Shown: positions 1 through 6,965 of the stretch, one piece after another | Layout of the letters: each line of letters opens with the position of its first letter | Position numbering within the stretch: position 1 is the stretch's first letter | From: Myxococcales bacterium | Lineage (GTDB): Bacteria > Myxococcota_A > Polyangia > Polyangiales > Houyiibacteriaceae | Direction: 5' to 3' | Assembly (NCBI GenBank): GCA_020354595.1 | Contig: CP070650.1 | Location: forward strand, 1,087,721 to 1,094,685 | Length of the DNA stretch: 6,965 nt | Translations under genes and position numbers: made by a program | Notes under the pieces: generated by a model | The model's database searches: none | What the model was told of the DNA's origin: nothing | Seen by the model: the letters and a program-made list of their open reading frames with translations, nothing else

Positions 1-1414
1 CCGCCTCCTGATTGCGCCGGGCGACCTCGTTCCCGTCGAGCTTCGTCTGCTCGACGACGCGGCGAGCTGCTCACTCGATTGGATCGATGGCGAGAGCCGG
101 CCCCGCAGGTTCGACAAAGGCGATTCGGTCCCGGCCGGTGCCTTCAACCTGGGACAGGCCGCGTTCTTCGGCGTGGCCGTGACCGACTTCGCGTCATCGT
201 CGTTGGTCGGTTTGCTCGGCAGCGACCCGGCAAAAGAAGGCGATGGTCCACTATCGACGCAATGGTGGTCGCGACTCTCGCGCTACTATGTGGTGGGCGT
301 CATCGCGCTGGCGACTGTCGCCATCAGTTACTGGTGGTGGCGAAGTGGCGAGCCGCTCCGTGCGATCGAAGTCGGCACCGCGGTACTGGTGGTCACCTGC
401 CCGTGCGCATTTGGTATCGCTGCCCCGCTCGCGTACGAGCTGGTGCTCACGCAACTCCGGCGTGCGGGCATCTTCGTACGGGTGGGCGATTTTCTGGATC
501 GGGTTCGCGCGATCACGCGAATCGTGTTCGACAAGACCGGAACGCTGACCACGGGGATCCTGGAAGTCGTCGACCCCGAGACGTTGCGGCAGCTACCTGA
601 CGACCAAATCACCGTGCTCTACAACATGGCCGCGCGGAGCGCGCATCCGAAGAGCGTGGCCGTGCGCCGTGCGCTCGAGGGACACCCCGCCGCTCGATTC
701 ACAGAGATCGAGACCGACGAGCAGACCGGCTACGGCATCTCGGCCCGGCAGGCCGACGTTCGCTATCAGCTTGGGGCACCGGGCTGGGCTTCGGTCACGC
801 CGACAGATGGAGGAGACGTCGCATTTACCGCGGATGGACGCGTTGCTGCGACGATCACCACCGATGAGCAGCTCCGTCCGGGCGCGCGCGACGAAATCGA
901 TAGGCTCGAGCAGCTCGGCTACGGGCTCGCGATCCTCAGCGGCGACGCCCAGTCCCGCGTCACCACCCTCGGCGCCAGCCTCCGAATGGCCGAAGACGCT
1001 TGCATCGGCGACAAGAGCCCCGAGCAAAAGGCGGCCTACGTGCGTGGACACGAACCGGCACGGACCTTGCTGGTCGGCGACGGGTTGAACGACCAGGTTG
1101 CGATGAGAGAGGCGGCCTGTTCGGGCACACCCGCAGTGAATCGACCGTTCATGGCCTCGCGATGTGATTTCTACTTCGTGTCGCCGGGCCTGCACCCGGT
1201 GGCGCAAGTTCTGCGCGCCTCCGACTCGCTGGCGCATGTCGTGCGCCGCATCCTCGGATTTGCAATCGCATACAATTTGGTCGCAGTATCGCTCGCGATG
1301 GCGGGTTTGATGAAGCCATGGGTCGCAGCTGTGCTAATGCCGCTTAGCTCGCTCATCACGCTCGCGTACACCGTGATGATGCTCTCGAGAAAGAGGCTCC
1401 GATGGAGATCTTGA
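1..1414 (+). CDS. ccoI: CcoI/FixI-type copper-translocating P1B-ATPase, 5'-truncated by window edge
   Basis: This is the C-terminal part of a membrane P-type ATPase that exports or delivers copper, most likely for the CuB centre of the cbb3 oxidase encoded next to it. The reading frame is open from base 2, giving 470 visible residues; a GTG at 173 is internal and not the start. The visible part begins in the actuator domain (PGD at 6-8, DGES at 29-32, equivalent to TGES). A membrane helix follows at about 96-114, then the helix carrying the Cu-binding CPC motif (133-135, bases 398-406). The phosphorylated Asp is D177 in DKTGT (bases 530-532). The nucleotide-domain SxHP motif has its His at 215, and GDGLND is at 359-364. 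The last two helices carry the copper-ATPase signatures YN (424-425) and MPLSS (446-450). The metal-binding N-terminus and first helices lie outside the window. The hinge after GDGLND is divergent: it lacks the usual APAL and reads QVAM, then SGTPAVNRPF. The 3' end overlaps ccoS by 13 bases. Copper-ATPase identity is near certain; the CcoI assignment rests on context. Confidence 0.95.
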   Translation, partial: RLLIAPGDLVPVELRLLDDAASCSLDWIDGESRPRRFDKGDSVPAGAFNLGQAAFFGVAVTDFASSSLVGLLGSDPAKEGDGPLSTQWWSRLSRYYVVGVIALATVAISYWWWRSGEPLRAIEVGTAVLVVTCPCAFGIAAPLAYELVLTQLRRAGIFVRVGDFLDRVRAITRIVFDKTGTLTTGILEVVDPETLRQLPDDQITVLYNMAARSAHPKSVAVRRALEGHPAARFTEIETDEQTGYGISARQADVRYQLGAPGWASVTPTDGGDVAFTADGRVAATITTDEQLRPGARDEIDRLEQLGYGLAILSGDAQSRVTTLGASLRMAEDACIGDKSPEQKAAYVRGHEPARTLLVGDGLNDQVAMREAACSGTPAVNRPFMASRCDFYFVSPGLHPVAQVLRASDSLAHVVRRILGFAIAYNLVAVSLAMAGLMKPWVAAVLMPLSSLITLAYTVMMLSRKRLRWRS

Positions 1415-1577
1415 TCTTACTCATTTTCGTTTGCGTGATATTGGTTGGCGTCGCCGTGGCGTTCTTCGCGTGGACCGTGCGGCAAGGCACCTTCGATCAG
1501 GCCGATCGCCTCGCCCTGCTGCCGCTTGACGACGAAAACTCCCTGACCCCAACGACGGAGAGGGAAGAGGACGAGTA

Positions 1578-1578
<1 letters not shown>
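1402..1578 (+). CDS. ccoS: CcoS/FixS-type cbb3 oxidase maturation protein
   Basis: This is a small open frame of 58 codons. It starts at ATG 1402 inside the end of ccoI and stops at TAA 1576-1578. An AGAGG at 1392-1396 sits 5 bases upstream of the ATG. The protein has one N-terminal membrane helix (about residues 3-24), which begins [10 protein letters not shown], and a short polar tail. The tail carries the CcoS-like pattern [19 protein letters not shown] (residues 27-45), resembling the family's G-x-F-D-D-L...-DDE stretch after the helix, and ends in an acidic run EREEDE. CcoS proteins are about 45-70 residues long and are required for incorporation of heme b and CuB into cbb3 oxidase. Its place directly after ccoI is the classic fixIS/ccoIS order. 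The stop codon overlaps the ATG of the next gene by one base (TAATG), so it is translationally coupled on both sides. Identity rests on size, topology, tail motif and position. Confidence 0.9.
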
Positions 1579-3916
<2,338 letters not shown>

Positions 3917-3920
<4 letters not shown>

Positions 3921-4102
3921 GCCGATTCGCTGCCGAGTTCTTCGCGCAAAGCCCCGCGTTGCTCTACCCGATCATCGCGCTGGTTCTGTTTTTCACCGTG
4001 TTTCTAGTCGTCATCATTCGCGTCATGCGAATGAGCGCATCCGAGGCGGAACACAACGCACGCATTCCCCTCGAAGAGGAGTTGGAGGTACCCCATGAGT
4101 GA
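3917..4102 (+). CDS. ccoQ: CcoQ/FixQ-like small cbb3 oxidase subunit
   Basis: This 61-residue protein has one membrane helix at about residues 15-37, a basic cytoplasmic boundary (R-x-x-R), and a polar acidic tail. The tail contains [10 protein letters not shown], which matches the conserved ...ARIPLDDE-type end of CcoQ. CcoQ is a non-catalytic single-helix subunit that stabilises the cbb3 complex, in particular the CcoP association. The ATG overlaps the ccoNO stop in an ATGA (3917-3920), and a strong GAGGAGG Shine-Dalgarno at 3903-3909 supports this start. The 3' end overlaps ccoP by 8 bases and holds the ccoP ribosome site. CcoQ sequences are poorly conserved, so the assignment depends on size, topology, the tail motif and its position between the CcoO part and CcoP. 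That position is diagnostic. Confidence 0.9.
4084..4089 (+). promoter_or_regulatory. Strong Shine-Dalgarno for ccoP inside the ccoQ coding region
   Basis: GGAGGT lies 5 bases before the ATG at 4095. It decides the ccoP start and shows that ccoP initiates inside ccoQ, consistent with coupled translation. Confidence 0.75.
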
Positions 4103-4670
4103 GGGCAAGCGAACCGATGAAATCCAAGGCGAAATCCTTCACGTCTACGACGACATCGAGGAAGCCGACAACAACCTTCCGACCTGGTGGTTGCTGACGT
4201 TCTATGGGGCCATCGCCTTTGGGTTGGTCTACTGGTTCTACTACCACGAGTACGGCATCGGGAAGTTGCAGCCCGAGGTGTACGCCGAGCAGATGGCAGC
4301 CGCCGAGGCCGAGCGAACCGTCGTCACCGACGAGTCGCTCGAAGCATTGGCGCAGGACGAGGCCGCCGTCGCCGCGGGGCGAAAGATCTTCGAGACGCAG
4401 TGCTTCGCATGCCACGACAAGGGCCAAGGGCGCGTCGGCCTCGGCTCCAACCTCACCGACGAGTACTGGGTGCGCGGCGGTGCGCCGACCGACATCCACG
4501 CGGTGGTCGTCAACGGCATCCCCGAGAAGGGTATGACACCTTGGGCGGCGATCCTCGGTGAAGAAGGCGTGAGCCAAGTCACCGCATACGTGTTGACGAT
4601 CCGCAACACGAACCTCGAAGGCGGAAAGCCCGTAGAGGAAGAAGCAACGGTTTGGCCGCCGGAAGACTAG
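4095..4670 (+). CDS. ccoP: Short, monoheme CcoP-type cytochrome c subunit (cbb3 subunit III)
   Basis: This 191-residue membrane-anchored cytochrome c is the electron-entry subunit of the cbb3 oxidase. The N-terminus has the CcoP signature: HVYDDIEEADNNLPTWW at residues 16-32, against the family pattern HxYDGIxExDNxLPxWW. The usual Gly after YD is Asp20 here. A single membrane helix follows at about 31-50, then a helical linker rich in Ala and Glu (about 60-95). There is one periplasmic cytochrome c domain with CFACH (C103, C106, H107), NLTDEYWVRGG (119-129) and probable axial Met M147 in KGMTPW. A typical proteobacterial CcoP has about 290-310 residues and two CxxCH motifs; this one has only one and lacks about a hundred residues. 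The reading frame is intact with a natural TAG end, so this looks like a genuine short form and not a broken gene. Monoheme CcoP variants exist in other lineages. Confidence 0.94.
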   Translation: MSEGKRTDEIQGEILHVYDDIEEADNNLPTWWLLTFYGAIAFGLVYWFYYHEYGIGKLQPEVYAEQMAAAEAERTVVTDESLEALAQDEAAVAAGRKIFETQCFACHDKGQGRVGLGSNLTDEYWVRGGAPTDIHAVVVNGIPEKGMTPWAAILGEEGVSQVTAYVLTIRNTNLEGGKPVEEEATVWPPED

Positions 4671-4709
4671 GTTGTCGAAAGACGAAACGGCTCTAGAACA
4701 TGGGGCACG
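4671..4709 (+). other. Short ccoP-ccoG spacer
   Basis: This 39-base spacer is the only gap between + strand genes. It has a tiny 5-bp imperfect stem with a GAAA loop (4672-4685) but no T-run, so it does not look like a terminator. GGGG at 4702-4705 is a modest ribosome site for ccoG. No -10/-35 pair or FNR-type palindrome stands out, so ccoG is probably co-transcribed with ccoP. Confidence 0.4.
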
Positions 4710-6098
4710 ATGACGACGAAACTGCCGATCGTAGAGGAGCCTGCCAGCTCTCTACGATTGGATGGTAGCCGCAACTACGTTCACCCCGCAGACGTGAAGG
4801 GCCGCTTCACGCGGCTTCGGTACACCATCTTCGCAGCGTTGATCGCGATCTACGTGGTGTTGCCCTTCGTGAAGATCGGAGGGCATCCGGCCGTCTTCAT
4901 GGACATCGTGAACCGCCGCTTCTACTTGTTCGGCGGTGTCTTCAACGCTCAGGACTTCTGGCTGATGTTCTTCTTGTTGAGCGGCATCGGTCTCACGCTG
5001 TTCATCGTCACAGCGATCAAGGGGCGCTTGTGGTGCGGCTATGCCTGCCCGCAGACCGTATTCCTCGAGGGCGTGTTTCGGCGCATCGAGCGCTTCATCG
5101 AAGGACCCCGGGCGCAGCGCCTGCGACGAAACGCAGCGGGGATCACGTTCGACAAGGTCTGGCGCAAAGCTCTGAAGCACGCGATCTACCTCGTGCTCGC
5201 ACTTCTTCTGTCGCACGTCTTCATCAGCTACTTCGTCTCACTCCCGTCGGTCTTCGACATGGTGCAACGAAGCCCTGCGGAGCATCCGACCGCGTTTACG
5301 TGGGTCGTCGTGATGTCGGGCATTCTCTGGTTCAACTTCGCGTGGTTCCGCGAGCAGCTCTGCTTGATCATCTGTCCGTATGGACGTCTACAGTCCGCGA
5401 TGACCGACCGCGACACCCTGGTCATCGGCTACGACTGGAACCGAGGTGAGCCTCGCGGCAAAGCGAGCGACCCCAGCAACGGCGACTGCGTAGATTGCAA
5501 GCGGTGCATCGTCGTGTGCCCCACCGGCATCGACATTCGCAATGGCCTACAGATGGAATGCGTCGGCTGCGCCGCATGCGTCGACGCCTGCGACGAGATC
5601 ATGACCAAAGTCGGGCGGGACAAGGGTTTGGTACGGTACGATTCGCTCAATGGCCTCGAAGGCAAAGAGAAGCACGTCGCGCGCCCGAGGCTTTTCTTCT
5701 ACGGTGGCATCGCGGCCCTATGGCTCATCGGGGCGGTTTTCGCGTTCGCGCAGAGCTCCGAGTTCGAGACCAACGTCCTTCGCCATGAAGGCGTGCCTTT
5801 CTCCGTCATCGACGGGCAGGTGCGCAACGCCGTCAAGGTTCACCTCGTCAACAAGACTTCCGACAAACAAACCTTCGTCGTCGAGCCGGAGACCGAGAGC
5901 GGTATCGAATACATCATTCCGCAGACGCGCATCGAGCTGGAATCGCTTGGGAGCACATACCTCCCGATTCTTGCGATGCTGCCGGCCGACCAGATGAAGC
6001 CCGGAATCAAGATCAAGCTGACCATCTCGATGGAAGGCCACGCCGAGCGTAAAGGCGTGCGCGTGGTCGAAGCGCCGTTCGTCGGCCCGGGTTCGTAG
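4710..6098 (+). CDS. ccoG: CcoG/RdxA/FixG-type polyferredoxin membrane protein, cbb3 oxidase accessory protein
   Basis: This 462-residue integral membrane Fe-S protein belongs to the CcoG family, members of which have been shown to act as cupric reductases supplying Cu(I) for cbb3 assembly. Helices are visible at about 36-53, 83-103, 157-175, 195-213 and 326-348. Two cysteine pairs lie near the membrane: WCGYACPQTVFLEG (C109, C113) and CLIICPYGRLQ (C218, C222). The bacterial ferredoxin part has two cluster motifs: CVDCKRCIVVCP (C260, C263, C266, C270) and CVGCAACVDAC (C284, C287, C290, C294). The C-terminal region after the last helix (about 350-462) is a beta-rich periplasmic domain typical of the family. 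Length and all motifs agree with complete CcoG proteins. ATG 4710 is chosen because it gives the family N-terminus, which includes a short arm with RNYVHPADVKGRF before the first helix. An ATG at 4700 is out of frame. The gene follows ccoP by 39 bases and converges with a usp gene 13 bases away. Confidence 0.97.
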   Translation: MTTKLPIVEEPASSLRLDGSRNYVHPADVKGRFTRLRYTIFAALIAIYVVLPFVKIGGHPAVFMDIVNRRFYLFGGVFNAQDFWLMFFLLSGIGLTLFIVTAIKGRLWCGYACPQTVFLEGVFRRIERFIEGPRAQRLRRNAAGITFDKVWRKALKHAIYLVLALLLSHVFISYFVSLPSVFDMVQRSPAEHPTAFTWVVVMSGILWFNFAWFREQLCLIICPYGRLQSAMTDRDTLVIGYDWNRGEPRGKASDPSNGDCVDCKRCIVVCPTGIDIRNGLQMECVGCAACVDACDEIMTKVGRDKGLVRYDSLNGLEGKEKHVARPRLFFYGGIAALWLIGAVFAFAQSSEFETNVLRHEGVPFSVIDGQVRNAVKVHLVNKTSDKQTFVVEPETESGIEYIIPQTRIELESLGSTYLPILAMLPADQMKPGIKIKLTISMEGHAERKGVRVVEAPFVGPGS

Positions 6099-6116
6099 CC
6101 GGACCGCGGCGCTACG
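6094..6116. terminator. Possible weak bidirectional hairpin between convergent ccoG and usp
   Basis: CGTAGC (6094-6099) and GCTACG (6111-6116) form a perfect 6-bp inverted repeat around an 11-base GC-rich loop. The stem contains the ccoG TAG and the complement of the usp TAG. No T-tract follows on either strand, so it is at best a weak or factor-dependent terminator, and it could be chance. Confidence 0.25.
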
Positions 6117-6522
6117 GCACCGACATCACGATCGCGCCACTCTTGTGCACGAGCTCGTGGGAGACGCTGCCGAGCAGCGTCCTGGCAACCGCGCCCTTTC
6201 CCGTCGTGCCGCAGAGGATGAGCGGAGCGTCGATCTCCCGCGCCATCGCGACGATGGCGTCTGCCGGCTCGCCGGCGAGCGCGTGGCACTTGAGGGTGAC
6301 GTCGTCGGCCTTGACGGTTCCGCAGGTGCGCATCTCGAGAAGTTGGCGAAGGTCTTCGATCTCCTTGCTGGCGGTCTCCGCATCGGACTCCTTCGAGTCG
6401 AGTACCGTCACGATGTGGACTTCTGCTTTCAGCTGGCGCCCCATGAACACCGCCAGCTCGAATGCCCGCCGGGCGGGATCGGAGAAATCATAGGCCACAA
6501 CTAGACGCGGGATTAATGACAC
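6112..6522 (-). CDS. Universal stress protein, UspA family, single domain
   Basis: This 136-residue cytoplasmic protein has the Usp alpha/beta nucleotide-binding fold. The first strand is RLVVAYDFSD (residues 6-15), with the conserved Asp at 12, and the helix AFELAVFMGRQL follows. HIVTV (36-40) is the second strand. The ATP-binding signature G-2x-G-9x-G-S is complete: G105, G108 and G118-S119 in CGTTGKGAVARTLLGS. It ends with the typical final strand AIVMSVP. Usp proteins of this class bind ATP and raise survival under starvation, oxygen limitation or other stress. The start is GTG (complement of 6520-6522), supported by GGAG 8 bases upstream (complement of 6531-6534) and by the conserved N-terminus. 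It lies 3 bases downstream of the other usp gene, so the two are co-transcribed. Its substrate or partner cannot be read from sequence. Confidence 0.93.
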   Translation of the reverse strand: MSLIPRLVVAYDFSDPARRAFELAVFMGRQLKAEVHIVTVLDSKESDAETASKEIEDLRQLLEMRTCGTVKADDVTLKCHALAGEPADAIVAMAREIDAPLILCGTTGKGAVARTLLGSVSHELVHKSGAIVMSVP

Positions 6523-6525
6523 TGT

Positions 6526-6965
6526 CTACTCTCCGTCTTTTGGTTCGTGGTCGCAGCGGCCGCGCACCACCAACACGGGGCACGGCGCATGCCGCACGAC
6601 TCGCTCTGCGACGCTGCCGAGGAACGCTCGTGACAGACCGCTTCGACCGTGGGAGCCGAGAATCACGAGGTCGGCCTCCTCGTCTTCAGCGATTTCCACC
6701 AAAGCCCGGCCCGGCGAAGGGTGTTGAACGACGCTGAGCTCCACTTCGGCCACCCCCTGCAGCAGCTCGGCAGTCTTGCCGTTGAGGGTTTCGCGAATGG
6801 CGTCTTCGATTTCGACGCGGATGTTCCGTTCGAGGAGGTCTGGACGAGACCACACGACCGGGGGGACGTTGGGCGTGGGATCGAACACGTGAGTTACGAG
6901 CACCCGCGAGTTGAAGGTCCGTGCGTAGAGAGAGGCAGCGCGCAGGGCCTCGTCCGAGATGTCCG
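6526..6965 (-). CDS. Universal stress protein, UspA family, start beyond window edge
   Basis: This is a second single-domain Usp, with 145 residues visible. The frame stays open to the right edge and upstream of the GTG at 6903. It reads DISDEALRAASLYARTFNSR before VLVTHVFDP, which is the usual Usp first helix leading into the second strand. The 6903 codon is therefore internal, and probably only about ten residues are missing. The ATP-binding signature is complete: GSHGRSGLSRAFLGS (G103, G106, G116-S117), followed by VAERVVRHAPCPVLVVR, the classic Usp C-terminus. A short charged tail (about 136-145) follows. The middle part (about 39-75) is helical and charged. The gene is upstream of and tightly linked to the other usp, and it supplies that gene's ribosome site. 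The two proteins differ clearly in sequence, so they are not a recent tandem duplication. Confidence 0.93.
   Translation of the reverse strand, partial: DISDEALRAASLYARTFNSRVLVTHVFDPTPNVPPVVWSRPDLLERNIRVEIEDAIRETLNGKTAELLQGVAEVELSVVQHPSPGRALVEIAEDEEADLVILGSHGRSGLSRAFLGSVAERVVRHAPCPVLVVRGRCDHEPKDGE

Noticed and set aside
173..175. GTG as the start of the ATPase
   Set aside because: The same frame is open to the left edge and encodes actuator-domain motifs (PGD, DGES) before this codon, so the gene is truncated by the window and does not start here.
593..1237. Antisense open frame (214 codons) opposite ccoI
   Set aside because: It overlaps the well-supported ATPase domains and shows no family motif.
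1411..1424. TTGATCTTACTCAT as a possible FNR/ANR box (TTGAT-N4-ATCAA)
   Set aside because: Only the left half matches. The right half is CTCAT, and the site lies within the ccoI/ccoS coding overlap, a poor place for an operon operator.
4672..4685. Small hairpin with a GAAA loop after ccoP
   Set aside because: The stem is 5 bp including a G-U pair and has no following T-run, so it is too weak to call a terminator or an RNA element.
4700..4702. Upstream ATG as an alternative ccoG start
   Set aside because: It is out of frame with the CcoG coding sequence; the ATG at 4710 gives the family N-terminus.
6901..6903. GTG as the start of the right-hand Usp
   Set aside because: Upstream codons in frame to the window edge encode the conserved Usp first helix, so the true start lies beyond the window.

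Overview
The window is a cytochrome cbb3-type (C-family) heme-copper oxidase locus from a GC-rich bacterium. It contains most of a cbb3 gene set on the + strand, and two universal stress protein (Usp) genes on the - strand run toward it. Lineage can only be guessed. A fused CcoN-CcoO polypeptide, a short one-heme CcoP and a CcoI with a divergent phosphorylation domain are traits I associate with deltaproteobacterial/Myxococcota-like or Bacteroidetes-like cbb3 loci. The high GC content favours the former. No phylogenetic marker is present.

Layout: (1) 1-1414, the 3' two-thirds or so of ccoI (CcoI/FixI copper-transporting P1B-type ATPase), cut by the left edge. (2) 1402-1578, ccoS, a 58-codon assembly gene that a minimum-length cutoff easily misses. 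(3) 1578-3920, a ccoN-ccoO fusion with all heme and CuB ligands of subunit I and the heme c site of subunit II. (4) 3917-4102, ccoQ. (5) 4095-4670, a short monoheme ccoP. (6) 4710-6098, ccoG (RdxA/FixG-type Fe-S membrane protein). (7) On the - strand, 6112-6522 is a single-domain Usp, and 6526-6965 is a second Usp cut by the right edge.

From ccoI to ccoP every gene overlaps the next (13, 1, 4 and 8 bases), so these five genes form one translationally coupled unit. ccoG follows after a 39-base gap with no obvious terminator. No promoter or FNR/ANR-type operator is visible; the operon promoter must lie left of the window and the usp promoter right of it.

How the genes work together: the CcoNO fusion carries the O2-reducing heme b3-CuB centre, low-spin heme b and one heme c. 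CcoP carries a second heme c and CcoQ is the small stabilising subunit. CcoI delivers copper for CuB, CcoG is a probable cupric reductase/Fe-S assembly factor, and CcoS is needed for cofactor insertion. ccoH, which often sits between ccoG and ccoI, is absent here and could only lie to the left of ccoI or elsewhere. The Usps probably serve stress or low-oxygen physiology, by association only.

Nothing here is a clearly new biological system. The points worth a second look are the fusion with an extra two-helix linker, the reduced heme c complement, the inserted cysteine pair in the CcoO part, and the rearranged I-S-NO-Q-P-G gene order.
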